The position numbers and the translations under genes were made by a program. A stretch of 16,171 bases of DNA. Source: Spirogloea muscicola. Taxonomy: Eukaryota > Streptophyta > Zygnematophyceae > Spirogloeales > Spirogloeaceae. Location of the stretch: positions 1 to 16,171 of the forward strand of contig WELB01000469.1 of assembly GCA_009602725.1 (NCBI GenBank). Reading direction: 5' to 3'. This document shows positions 1 to 7,954 of the stretch, in pieces (within the stretch, counting starts at the first letter, position 1; the number at the start of each line of letters is the position of its first letter). The notes under the pieces are model-generated. The model was not told where the DNA came from. It saw nothing but the letters and a program-made list of their open reading frames with translations, and ran no database searches.

Positions 1-147
1 CTACCTTATATAACATACAAAAGCAACCATAACTAATTTTTTTTTTTTCCTCACTTCTGCCCTAGGCCTGCCCTACCTTGTCCTAAATTGAAATATAGTA
101 CCGCTCTTTTCTGTGGCTTCAGAGTCCAAGTATCATAATGGCAGACA

Positions 148-369
148 TAGAGTTTCTTAAATCGCGTTTGCCCAGGTTTGTGCCAGTAAATGTCGATATT
201 GATGAGATAACAGGCAAACATACGAAGATACCTGCAATATCAAGATGGACATCTATAACACCAGAAGAGTCAAAGGCCATCAACTGCCAACCAAAGTATA
301 GCAACTGGAAGCATTTCATGTTTGTTACGGGGAAAAACAGCGAAGTCTTTGTATTAGACTACGATCGCA
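148..369. repeat. 222-bp block, first copy (identical to 372-593)
   Basis: This block is identical base for base to 372-593 and lies immediately before the single N at 371. Exact identity at a gap character is what an unmerged contig overlap produces; a real recent tandem duplication is less likely. Confidence 0.9.
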
Positions 370-370
370 A

Positions 371-371
371 N
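371..371. other. Ambiguous base marking an assembly join
   Basis: This is the only non-ACGT character in the window. It separates two identical 222-bp blocks, so it most likely marks a gap or forced join between overlapping contigs. Distances across it should not be trusted. Confidence 0.85.
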
Positions 372-593
372 TAGAGTTTCTTAAATCGCGTTTGCCCAGG
401 TTTGTGCCAGTAAATGTCGATATTGATGAGATAACAGGCAAACATACGAAGATACCTGCAATATCAAGATGGACATCTATAACACCAGAAGAGTCAAAGG
501 CCATCAACTGCCAACCAAAGTATAGCAACTGGAAGCATTTCATGTTTGTTACGGGGAAAAACAGCGAAGTCTTTGTATTAGACTACGATCGCA
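372..593. repeat. 222-bp block, second copy (after the N)
   Basis: Second member of the identical pair. Only this copy continues into unique sequence (from 594), while the first runs into the N. The true locus probably contains a single copy. Confidence 0.9.
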
Positions 594-681
594 GATGTTC
601 TTTGTGATGGGAGAGGGTGCTAATTCTTAGGAGGTTGTAGCAAAACTGATGGTTATAAGCTACTCGCTACTTACTGGCAAT

Positions 682-1434
682 ATGGCTGACCGTAAAGAGC
701 TAGAGGACATGCGAAGAGTTGTACGCCAATGCGCATACGATCTGTACAAAGACAAGAACAAGGGCGAGTCTTTCTCTAACGTTAACCCGAAGGAACTCTT
801 TATCCATATGGGCATTGACATAAGCGAGTTACTTAGCACTCCTGCTAGACCAAAGCTTGTGATTGTAGACATTGTTGACAGAAAGCTTATGTCTCTTGCA
901 GATACTCTGACGAGCATATATGATGCTGAAGAACACCCAGGTATAGGCAACGAGTGCAAGAGATCAGACTTTATACAGCCTTTCCTTACCTACGCTGTAT
1001 CTAAGCACAACAGGGGCACGGAGCGCAAAGCAAAACTCGAGAGAGAATATGCTATAGAGAATGACTTGTCAACTGGGCAGGTAGAGTTCGTAATAACAAG
1101 CAAAGACAGCAGGTGCATACTTGTTGTTATCGAAGCAAAGAGGCAAGACTGGGATCAGGGGCGTGCCCAGAACATATTAGAGATGTTTGTATCTCACTCA
1201 GCCAACACAAGCAAGGGGCTTCCTGAATCACACATAGTGTATGGGTGTGTCTCTACAGGCGATCTTTGGGAACTGTATAGCTACGAGGGGTCAGAGAAAG
1301 GATGGAGATATTACGGTAGAGTTGAGCCTCTTGTAATTGTCGATCCTAAAGCTGATGTGGTCTTTGAGATAGAGAACATAAAGAGGTTATTGGAGATAAT
1401 ACTGCACATGATAAGCGATGCAATGCCCATATAA
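682..1434 (+). CDS. PD-(D/E)XK nuclease-like protein, family A (copy 1)
   Basis: A protein of 250 aa, read from the ATG at 682 because the paralogue at 13481 begins at the equivalent place (MADRKELED against MDRQARSEY). The frame is also open from an ATG at 649. Candidate active-site residues follow the PD-(D/E)XK order: E91 in a GNEC-KRSDF helix, E135 in a GQVEF strand, E151-A-K153 after a hydrophobic strand (ILVVIEAK), and Q163 in a GRAQN helix. The end carries a VYGCVSTGDLWELYSY block typical of this type of nuclease domain (family knowledge). The N-terminal 80 residues, with a conserved YDxYxDKxKGExFSNVxPKE stretch, I do not recognise. It lies 75 bp after a primase-helicase remnant on the same strand. 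The function is inferred as DNA cleavage, perhaps in transposition or replication of the neighbouring elements; no substrate can be read from the sequence. Confidence 0.75.
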   Translation: MADRKELEDMRRVVRQCAYDLYKDKNKGESFSNVNPKELFIHMGIDISELLSTPARPKLVIVDIVDRKLMSLADTLTSIYDAEEHPGIGNECKRSDFIQPFLTYAVSKHNRGTERKAKLEREYAIENDLSTGQVEFVITSKDSRCILVVIEAKRQDWDQGRAQNILEMFVSHSANTSKGLPESHIVYGCVSTGDLWELYSYEGSEKGWRYYGRVEPLVIVDPKADVVFEIENIKRLLEIILHMISDAMPI

Positions 1435-1527
1435 TGTAGGCCCTATGTACTTAAGGCACATAATTCAAAAGTCTGTTGTAGGGTGCACAAAGTCATTCTC
1501 TCGCGGGGCATTGAGCCGATCGACAAT

Positions 1528-1544
1528 CTTTTGAGGCCACATTG
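1528..1544. repeat. 17-bp dispersed repeat (second copy 15664-15680)
   Basis: CTTTTGAGGCCACATTG occurs here and again at 15664-15680, in the same orientation. Both sites lie near minus-strand primase-helicase fragments: about 10 bp beyond the stop of the 1552-1850 fragment here, and about 130 bp beyond the 15812-15853 fragment there. It may be a remnant of the downstream terminal sequence of such elements. Confidence 0.55.
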
Positions 1545-1551
1545 GTATCTT

Positions 1552-1850
1552 TTAAAAGTCGGAACTTATGTCAAGTTCTTTCTCTATACATGCTAAACCC
1601 TTAATAAAATAGCGCTTGCTCCTGTTTGCAATGTTATATCTATTGCAACAGCCTACTTTTGCCATACTATTGCATCCTTTACATACATTTACATGTTCGA
1701 TTTCATACCCAAGTCTTTTTATAGCACTGTAATCATATGTCCACTTATATTTGATTCCGGATGCCTAAACCGCATATAGTTCATGAATTTGTTCCTAAAA
1801 TCTTGCAATAACATGTTTGCACCCTATCCCTCCTCTACCTCAATAGAGCC
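1552..1850 (-). pseudogene. C-terminal remnant of a primase-helicase
   Basis: Read on the minus strand, this stretch encodes a relative of the last 80-90 residues of the 740-aa primase-helicase. It includes NMLLQ near 1810, MNYMRFRHP, then KWTYDYSAIKRLGYEIE, a VCKGC-x7-CC Cys motif and NRSKRY, ending at a TAA at 1552-1554. Two lesions are visible. A one-base deletion near 1757 separates the MRFRHP part from the KWTYDY part. An in-frame stop lies just upstream of NMLLQ, near 1821, and homology fades beyond about 1850. No helicase motif remains. It points the opposite way from the remnants at 138 and 2391, so it comes from a different insertion or an inverted piece. It is not in any long reading frame and is easily missed. 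Confidence 0.85.
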
Positions 1851-2074
1851 TACTTTTAATCTACTAATAGCAAATATTACTACTCAACATTCTCTCTTAC
1901 AACTTATTATATTTACCATATTTTATTTGTTCTTTATCTTACTACTCTTTAACCTTATAAATAAATAACTACGCATATCTTTAAAAACTGGTATGCACAT
2001 GAACAATTGTATAACAATTGCCTAATATATACCATCTATTGACAGTCATTGTACATAAAATACGAGATATTATA

Positions 2075-2184
2075 TGTGAGTAATGTGAGTAACGTAAAAA
2101 GTCTATTCTCACCCTCTCCAAATATTAGCTTTACAAAGACAGTTAGCAAATAAGTACCATATTGCATTGCTCACATTACTCACA
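2075..2184. repeat. Inverted iteron pair TGTGAGTAATGTGAG
   Basis: TGTGAGTAATGTGAGT at 2075-2090 is met by its reverse complement at 2170-2184 (CTCACATTACTCACA), separated by about 80 bp. Each arm holds two GTGAGTA units 9 bp apart. The arrangement resembles replication-initiator binding sites, and it matches the iterated GAGT motifs in the two complete elements. Confidence 0.7.
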
Positions 2185-2308
2185 CATCTAAACAGAACCC
2201 CCATAAGTACTTATTTTTTTGGCCACCTTAGTGTGAGGGTTCTTGTACATATTTGGTCTTTAAAGATATTACAGACCTTTCTATTGTAATCTAACATATC
2301 CCTAACTT

Positions 2309-2350
2309 TGAGTAATCTGAGTAATGCATGAGTAATTGGGCCATTACTCA
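2309..2350. repeat. TGAGTAAT triple repeat ending in a hairpin
   Basis: TGAGTAAT occurs at 2309, 2318 and 2329. The last copy forms a perfect 8-bp stem with ATTACTCA at 2343-2350 around a 6-nt loop. The hairpin ends 40 bp before the primase fragment's ATG at 2391. A hairpin lies at the same relative position before the 15853 fragment. Confidence 0.75.
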
Positions 2351-2390
2351 AATTGAAGAGGATGCAAGAAAGTAAGGATATGGAGCATAA

Positions 2391-2818
2391 ATGGCTAACA
2401 ACCGAGCTGACCTTGAGTTTTTGCAGGATCTGTTCAAAAAGTTTGTACTGGCAAAGATATCGTCGCATGCAGGTAAGAACAGCAAGAAGCCTAGATTTGA
2501 TGGTTGGCTTAATATAACAGAAGAGCAATCTAGAGATCTAGCAAGTTATGCTAAGTACCAATCGGGTCCCTTCATCTTTATGACAGGTGGAAGCACACAG
2601 TTTATGGCTGTAGATGTGGACAGAAAGGATTCGTCAAGGGAAGATCATGCAGATAAGATAGATGGGGTGTCGTATTGGCACAAACACGCTGATTATAAAG
2701 ACTCCTAGTGGCGGCTATCATCTTGTATGCAAGTATGATAGTGGAATCAAGAGTGGTCAGTTAGAGAGAGATGTTCTTATTAACATACTATCAGATGGGA
2801 AGGGGATGTGCTTTGGGA
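2391..2818 (+). pseudogene. Truncated primase-helicase, AEP domain only (copy 2)
   Basis: It starts MANNRADLEFLQDLFKKFV and covers AEP motif I (FMAVDVDRKD, two Asp) in one frame. A deletion of roughly 26-29 bp near 2679, judged against the 740-aa copy, shifts the frame. The second part then carries motif II (GGYH) and the LINILSDGKGMCF block. Homology stops abruptly near 2818, at a CA-rich microsatellite. The zinc-binding linker, the SF3 helicase and the C-terminal Cys motif are all missing. The relation to the 10931-13153 gene is close: NTLII-TP-GGYHLV and SDGKGMCF are shared. It is preceded by GAGTAAT iterons that look like the element's own terminus. This is a clear remnant with no expected activity. 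Confidence 0.85.
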
Positions 2819-2828
2819 TAGCGCGGTA

Positions 2829-2869
2829 CACCCATACACATACACATACATATACATATACACATAGGG
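2829..2869. repeat. CATACA/TATACA microsatellite
   Basis: A simple-sequence run of CATACA and TATACA units lies exactly where homology to the primase gene ends. It may mark the breakpoint. Confidence 0.8.
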
Positions 2870-2990
2870 TCTAAGTTACCTTTTCCATCTTTTTCGATCT
2901 ATGTTCCTGTTATTTACTTACTTTGCACCCTTTTACCTACCATCACCTATAATTATTGCCAGATACACACATTTTACGTTTTAATTTATC

Positions 2991-3104
2991 CTTACTTTTG
3001 GCAGCTTCTTGCCACATACACATGTCTCTCATTTTCATTGAACAAATACGTTAAAATCTTGCACCTTACTTCTGGCAGCTTTTTGCCACATTTACATGTC
3101 CCTC
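2991..3104. repeat. Two units of a 74-bp tandem repeat
   Basis: The segment CTTACTTTTGGCAGCTTCTT and what follows, ending ACATGTCTCTC (2991-3030), recurs with a few changes at 3065-3104, a period of 74 bp. A more degenerate unit may lie just upstream (2930-2990). The second unit is cut at its 3' end by the G+C-rich insert. Its first 18 bp recur at 15794-15811, abutting another primase fragment. Confidence 0.7.
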
Positions 3105-3768
3105 GCGCTACGTGTCAAGGATCGCTTGCGCCAGGAAAAACCGATCGAACGACGCAGGATCCGTCAAAAACTGCTCTTTACCGTCGTGACCGCAAGCGCC
3201 ACTACCTGCCACTCCGCCCCATTCAGCCGCATTTGCTCCACCAGCTCGCCGGCTAAGGCCTGTGCTGTCGGCGCGTGTATCACGTGTCGATCGGCATCCA
3301 GCACGCCGTGACGCTGCAAGAGCCCCACAAGGCGCCGCGATGCGGGGCGTCGCATCAAGCCCAGGTCGGCGAAGAGATGCACCCGCATGCAGCCTGGACG
3401 CGGTGCCCCATAACGGCCGAATGTCCTTACGGCACGCCGGCCGGCTTCAAGCGCCAAGACGCCATTGAACGCGGCCGCCAGGCCAATCAACGGCACGGCC
3501 GCGCCACGACTCACGGCCGCCACACCCGCCAATGCTACCGCCAGGCCGACCAGCGATGCGAGGGTGACCACACCCCAGGCGCGGTCGGCCCGAGAGCCTA
3601 CCCGCTGCATCCACTGGGCGAGCTTCACGCGCTCGATAACTTCGGGAGGGCGCGTCAGCGCCATGCCGACGCCCGGCGTCGGGGACGTATCGGCCTGAGA
3701 TATGCCCTGCGGACCGGGAAGTAGCACCTCGACACAGTTTACGGTGGCCGGCACGCGGCCGTACATGG
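3102..3768. other. G+C-rich bacterial-like segment
   Basis: Base composition jumps from A+T-rich to roughly two-thirds G+C (by eye) between about 3102 and 3768 and then drops back. The single long reading frame on the minus strand uses G/C-ending codons almost throughout, as in a high-G+C bacterium. There is no N at either edge. Both a genuine transfer and a chimeric assembly are possible; the sequence alone does not decide. Confidence 0.75.
3164..3766 (-). CDS. Hypothetical two-helix membrane protein, bacterial type
   Basis: About 200 aa if read from the ATG at 3766, which is where the G+C-rich composition begins. An alternative start is the Met before ALTRPPE at 3664 (166 aa). Residues 65-85 (VVTLASLVGLAVALAG) and 88-108 (AAVPLIGLAAAFNGVLAL) form two probable membrane helices joined by a very short loop. 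Soluble flanks follow: an Arg-rich segment, then a C-terminal domain of about 90 residues with no motif I recognise. Codon use is strongly G/C at third positions, unlike the eukaryotic genes on either side. The start coincides with the edge of the insert, so the native 5' end may be lost. I cannot assign a function. Expression in a eukaryotic host is doubtful, because no promoter-like sequence is visible upstream. Confidence 0.45.
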   Translation of the reverse strand: MYGRVPATVNCVEVLLPGPQGISQADTSPTPGVGMALTRPPEVIERVKLAQWMQRVGSRADRAWGVVTLASLVGLAVALAGVAAVSRGAAVPLIGLAAAFNGVLALEAGRRAVRTFGRYGAPRPGCMRVHLFADLGLMRRPASRRLVGLLQRHGVLDADRHVIHAPTAQALAGELVEQMRLNGAEWQVVALAVTTVKSSF

Positions 3769-3783
3769 AAATTAACATTCTGG

Positions 3784-3937
3784 GCCAATACTGCACGAAA
3801 CACCTACCTCTCCTGAAGGACATCTTTGTGCTTCGACATACATCACAAGAAGCGCGATCACCCTAGGCAAGCTGTGCGGCGGTACGATTGAAATGATTGA
3901 TCGGCTTGCAAATGCCATTCTTAAGAAAGACGGCTGA
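3784..3937 (+). pseudogene. Possible coding remnant of about 50 codons
   Basis: An open frame without a start Met ends with a protein-like stretch (GKLCGGTIEMIDRLANAILK) and a TGA at 3935-3937. It has the look of a decayed C-terminus, but I do not recognise the family. It lies immediately right of the G+C-rich insert, which may have displaced its 5' part. Confidence 0.25.
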
Positions 3938-4634
3938 GAAAATGGCCAGTTTGTTTCATGGCTTGTCTCGTAGTGTAAGATATACTTTTGGCACAAATTA
4001 GTCCGTTTTTGTCCGGCTCTGAGTGGAATCCAGGATTCTACCTCCTTCTGCAACCATCGCATTGGGCGTTCCCATGGTGGTGCATGCTTAAATGTCGTTC
4101 ACGTGAACATTAGATCTCATTTTAGAAGAGTCGGCATAAAGACTCATTTAACTTGTAAAAAGATGCACAAAGAGGGCAACAGTTAAGGAGATTTAGGAGA
4201 GTCTATAGAGTATGTGGAGTGCTTATGCCAGGTATGGAGAAGGTAAAGCGTTGAAGGTCTCCTGCGTTCCTTGAGCGGTGAGCCCTCGTAAGCATTGATG
4301 ATAAGGCATCCAAACCGCAAATTCTCTCATCACTCTTGAGCTCTGATCCTAAGATAGTACGAGATTTTCCCTGTGCCCGTTTTGCCTACAGATCTTTTGT
4401 CTACAGATCTTTATAAGCTGTTTTTGATTGGCACTATGGTTGTCGAAGCACTATACTGCGTGTTAGATGCCCGGATGATTATTGAAGATCCAGACAGAAC
4501 ACTGAAGTCAGACTTAGCCTTTATCTTGGTATATCATATCTAATAATTGCCTGGTATGCGAGCAAAAGTCTGGTGCACATGGCTGTCGAGACATCATGGT
4601 GGCCGCAATAAAAAATGCGGATGAAGAATGTTAC
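3938..4634. other. About 700 bp with no recognisable gene
   Basis: No reading frame of convincing protein character was found on either strand, and no tRNA- or rRNA-like segment. Short features such as a repeated CTACAGATCTTT (near 4390-4410) are not enough for a call. The stretch ends at the left end of element 1. Confidence 0.5.
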
Positions 4635-4867
4635 CTATCACAAATAGATTACGGAGTACGGAGTATGCTCATAAGGATATCTATAGATGATGGTGGTAGG
4701 GTATCCATCCCTCTATAGACCTTTTATGACTGTACTCCGTACTCCATTTGTAAATATTAAGAAATAATACAAGAAATAAGGAGAGAATGTGTGTATATAT
4801 ATACATTTATAACTTTTTTCGTAACAAATCGAGCTGACTCCATCTGACTCCAACGTACTCCAAAATG
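4635..4867 (+). repeat. Element 1 left terminal inverted repeat
   Basis: This is the reverse complement of 7263-7503 with about ten differences. It contains seven GGAGT/ACTCC units: two tandem at 4653 and 4660 (GGAGTACGGAGTA), two inverted at 4734 and 4741, and three inverted about 10 bp apart at 4837, 4847 and 4857. The near-helical spacing of the inner three suggests protein binding on one DNA face. Confidence 0.95.
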
Positions 4868-4871
4868 AACT

Positions 4872-4878
4872 TATAAAG
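4872..4878 (+). promoter_or_regulatory. TATA-box-like motif of the element 1 gene
   Basis: TATAAAG lies 5 bp inside the left TIR edge and about 30 bp before the ATG at 4907. This is a typical eukaryotic core-promoter position if the 5' leader is very short. Confidence 0.4.
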
Positions 4879-4906
4879 CCGATAAATTACCGATGAGATA
4901 AGCACG

Positions 4907-7245
4907 ATGACGAATGACGAGCTGCCGCAAGAACTTGCCAATGACTTGTCCTTTATCCGCTCATTTTGTCCGCGATTTGTGCCATGCTACATCTCGTTTG
5001 ACTCTCACAAAAACAAGCACAAGAAAGTGCCAGCGCTGCCAGAATGGACCAGCATTACGCCGGAACACTCCCAAGAGCTTTTAGCCACCAAGAAGTTCGC
5101 CGGCCATCGTTTCTTTATCTTCCTTACCGGCGATGAAACCGGGCTGTTTGTCATCGATATCGACCGTAAAAATGCCCAACGACCCGACCACGTTAACAAA
5201 ATCGATGGCGTTGAAGCATTTGAGATGTGGTGTGGGCCCATCGACACCCCGGACACCTTCACATCGCGGTCGATAGGCGGCGGTTACCACAAGGTGTACA
5301 AGCTCACCGAAGAGCTTGCCCGGTGCATCAAGAATGGTCAGCCGGTGGAGACGGTGTTGTGCGAAATACTCTACAACAAGCGCGGGTTTATGTTCGGTGA
5401 AGGATGTCGGGTGGTTCATAAGATGCTGCCCCGGCCGCCCCCAACCGCCGTGTCCAACCTCATTATCAACAACTACTTTAACACCCACGTCAGCATTGGT
5501 GCTGTCAACAACACCATCATTAACACCCGCTCCTTGCCCTCGTCAGAGAGCATCAACGCTGTTCTCGGCCGCGATATCACATGGAAGATAACCCAGGAGA
5601 GCGCAGATGCGTACATGCTCGTCCCGACGACTTATCAATGTTGCGTGGAGACTCAAACCCAGCATACGCAGATAGGGCATAGTTGTATGTACATTCATCG
5701 TAATTCTGTCGTGATGACCTGCTTTAGCCACGGCAAACGGCTGCTGCAAGGCGACGCGAGCAAACGTCTGCGCGCCCTGTTTTTTGCCTACAAAAATCCA
5801 CAGCATGAGGGGGTCACCAAGCTGGTCGATGAGCTTCTTGCCTTGGCCTCTCAAGAGCAGCTGGCTCGTGAGAAGGGCATGGTCCTCAAGCGCATCAGCC
5901 ACCTGGTCCCGGTGTACGAGCCGGTGGATACCTACGATGCTTTCTTAACCGCACGGCTGGCCAACAACGCCCAACTCAGAGCTTTCCCACGGCGTTTTAA
6001 CGACCTGCTCATTTACATGACACGCGTGGGTGACGAGGCGTTCCCTTTTATCAAACGAGACCGTACCTACCTCGGATTTTGCAATGGCATGCTCAACCTT
6101 GTCACCGGCGAGTTAGAATACTATGGCAACGTCCCCTCGGGCGTCTCTCCGCGGCATTACATCGACCAAGCCTGCCAGTTTGAGGACCTGGAGACGCCGT
6201 TGTTTGACCGCGTCGTCGGCTACCAGTTGGACACCGGCGATGCTGAGGAAACAACCGCTGTGTATACGTACTTGCTAGGGCTCATCGGTCGCCTGTTTTA
6301 CGAGGTGGGCCGTTTTGATAGCTTTGATGTCATGCCATTTGTGGTCGGCGATACCAATACGGGGAAGTCGACGCTCATCGACATTGTGAGCGCTATGTTT
6401 TCACCCAGCAGTGTCGGGGTGGTGGATTCTTCGCATGAGACCATCTTTGGCCTCCAATCGATGCACGGCAAGGAGCTTATCGTGTCTCCGGAGATGCCCG
6501 AAAACATGGCGCAGCAGTTGGCATCGGACAAGTTCAAGAAGATGATTTGCGGTGAGATCGTCGCGGTCCCGATGAAGCATGCTGTTGCGGAGACCGTCAA
6601 ATGGCAGGTGCCCCTGTTTATGTGTGGCAACGACTATCCGCGCTACCGCGATGAACGCGGCTCGATGTCGAAGCGGTTGGCCATCTTCTCCTTCACGCGC
6701 TATGTGACAACCCAGGATTCCTCGCTCAAGCACCGTATTATCGCCGAGGAGCTGTCTCGCTTGATAGTTAAATGCTTGCTCGCGTACCGTCAGCTACTCC
6801 AGCACGTGGGCACCCACGGTTTCTGGGCGCGGTGCCCGTCCTACTTTCATGAGACGACCGCCAGCATGCACGAGACCACCGACTACGTGCACATGTTCCT
6901 CACTCTCGGGCCTGGCGACAACATGTGGTTCGACAAGGTGTCTGGCAGCCGCAAAGTCATGTATTTTGTCCAGCAATCCGGCCACAGCCTGTGGATGGAG
7001 GAGTTTAAGAAGAAGTCATGCGCTTTCGGCATCCCCTGGTCAAACGCCGCTGGAGCAAGGACTACAGTGCCTTCAAGCGCTTAGGCTACGTGATAGACCG
7101 GCGTAACATGTGTCGCGCGTGCAAGCAGCCTGCCCTGCGTGGGTGTTGCAATGACTTCAGCCACGCCAATCGCTCGCATATCGATATCATTACCAATATT
7201 ATCTGTGTGGAGGAGCACCTTCGGGATGATAATTATGCAGAGTAA
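4907..7245 (+). pseudogene. AEP primase-SF3 (D5-like) helicase of element 1, frameshifted near the 3' end
   Basis: Predicted to unwind DNA and prime replication. In order: AEP motif I FVIDIDR (D84, D86), motif II GGGYH (H128), a Cys/His linker (CC at 245-246, H253, H258-S-C260, C272-x2-H275), Walker A GDTNTGKST (481-489), an acidic Walker B region (KELIVSPEMPE), and SF3 motif C with the GN and SKRLAIFSF arginine region. From about 7017 the homology continues in another frame (MRFRHP, KRLGY, CRACK-x6-CC, NRS) and ends with a TAA at 7243-7245. Compared with the 740-aa copy, about 10-11 nt are missing at the switch, next to an AAGAAGAAG run. All catalytic motifs precede the break. The first frame closes at 7084 after 725 codons, losing the C-terminal Cys motif. 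The break could be genuine decay, a sequencing error or recoding. Codon use is G+C-rich compared with the other copies. Confidence 0.9.
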
Positions 7246-7262
7246 TATCAGGCTCCGGAGAC

Positions 7263-7503
7263 CATTTTGGAGTACGTTGGAGTCAGGTGGAGTCAGCTCG
7301 ATTTGTTATGAAAAAAGTTATAAATATATATATATATACACCTTATTCTCCTTATTTCTTGTATTATTTCTTAATATTTACAAATGGAGTACGGAGTACA
7401 GTCATAAAAGGTCTATAGAAGGATGGATACCCTACCACCATCATCTATAGATGTCCTTATGAGCGTACTCCGTACTCCATAATTCATAATTCATTTGTGA
7501 TAG
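7263..7503 (-). repeat. Element 1 right terminal inverted repeat
   Basis: This repeat carries the same seven GGAGT units as the left one, inverted. The outer 25 bp differ by a short duplicated ATTCATA-like segment (7479-7492), which accounts for most of the length difference. Confidence 0.95.
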
Positions 7504-7506
7504 AAG

Positions 7507-7538
7507 GACTATCGCTGTTCTGTTGGCAGAATAGCGAT
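7507..7538. repeat. Hairpin just outside the right end of element 1
   Basis: TATCGCTGTTCTG pairs with CAGAATAGCGATA a few bases later, giving 13-bp arms with one mismatch. It begins about 5 bp after the TIR. It might be a preferred target structure or an older element end; nothing identifies it further. Confidence 0.6.
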
Positions 7539-7600
7539 ACAATCTTATTAAGACCGCATCGCAGCTGACGGTATGCGAGCAAGCATTTAACCACCAAGCG

Positions 7601-7686
7601 AGCCAAGACTGGAGAGAGAATTTGTAGTAGAAGACGAGATAGCGACTGGATCAACAGAGTATGTAGTAGTTAAACAGGATTACATA
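7601..7686 (+). pseudogene. 86-bp fragment of nuclease family A
   Basis: This fragment is nearly identical (three differences in 86 bp by eye) to the part of the 13481-14236 gene encoding RLEREFVIEDEIATG and the EYVVVKQDY strand, including the PD-(D/E)XK acidic strand but not the following E-x-K. One difference changes the Ile before the acidic residue to Thr. The sequence is unrelated on both sides. The high identity indicates a recent copy, placed about 100 bp from the right end of element 1. Confidence 0.85.
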
Positions 7687-7954
7687 AGTCCCTCAGCCTC
7701 TTCCTAATCTGTATGCTGCTTACATCGGTTATCTCGATAGTTATACTAGTCCATGCGTAAAGGTGCGACCACGCGTCTGTGTTTTATTATTGCCAAATAT
7801 GTATGGATCACCATAGCAACACCATTCATTTGTAAAAGATGGCGCGTGAGGGCCTGGAGACAACGAAAGATAAGATGTGTATAGACAAGATTTATACGTT
7901 ATTTTTTTTTAAGAAGGAGCAAGACTAGTGGCAGGGTACCATATAAAAGTCCAC

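Larger units (their letters stand above)
138..607 (+). pseudogene. Truncated primase-helicase, N-terminal AEP part only (copy 1)
   Basis: The start MADIEFLKS matches the starts of the other copies (METDINFLQS, MANNRADLEFLQD). The reading continues through a conserved WTSITPEES block to the AEP motif I region (FVLDYDR, two acidic residues) and then stops four codons later. Past the stop, the DNA can be read as a short stretch resembling the MFGEG region of the 4907 copy. That suggests an internal deletion removed motif II and the sequence around it. Everything downstream (zinc-binding linker, SF3 helicase, C-terminal Cys motif) is absent, so the product cannot be an active primase-helicase. 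The copy is inflated by the block duplicated around the N at 371; counted once, it would be about 80 codons. A nuclease A gene follows 75 bp downstream on the same strand. Confidence is high for the homology and for the truncation. Confidence 0.8.
1851..2390. other. Non-coding stretch with GAGTAAT iterons
   Basis: No gene is seen. The left part is A+T-rich. The right part (2075-2350) carries several copies of a GTGAGTAA/TGAGTAAT motif in both orientations, annotated separately. By position it corresponds to the left terminal repeat of the truncated element that carries the 2391 primase fragment. Confidence 0.5.
4635..7503 (+). mobile_element. Element 1: 2.87-kb TIR element with a single primase-helicase gene
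   Basis: Inverted repeats of 233 bp (4635-4867) and 241 bp (7263-7503) enclose one gene (4907-7245), leaving only 39 bp and 17 bp between gene and repeats. Both ends read CTATCACAAAT from the outside inwards. The two repeats are about 95% identical by eye, so the element is young or the ends are kept alike by conversion. The gene is visibly richer in G+C than the TIRs and the flanking DNA. There is no transposase or integrase gene inside, and no target-site duplication of 4 bp or more is evident at the edges chosen. Compact single-gene layout and TIRs are seen; mobility is inferred. Element 2 (10742-13340) has the same organisation. Confidence 0.85.

Noticed and set aside
1783-1968. 61-codon plus-strand frame with a hydrophobic C-terminus
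   Set aside because: It overlaps the minus-strand primase fragment at its start. The hydrophobic run comes from T-rich DNA, so it is probably chance.
3038-3724. Several plus-strand frames in the G+C-rich insert, including one of 149 codons
   Set aside because: They are antisense to the minus-strand frame, which alone shows the expected G/C third-position bias and membrane helices. Long chance frames are common in G+C-rich DNA.
5081-5488. Antisense frames of 85-135 codons inside the element 1 gene
   Set aside because: They lie opposite conserved AEP and helicase motifs and have no protein-like features of their own.
4625-7513. Target-site duplication around element 1
   Set aside because: The bases outside the two TIRs (GTTAC on the left, AAGGA on the right) do not match at the boundaries chosen.
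4550-7585. GGTATGCGAGCAA at 4553 and again at 7571, flanking element 1
   Set aside because: This 13-bp match is in the same orientation but lies about 70 bp outside each end. It is too far away and too short to be a target duplication.
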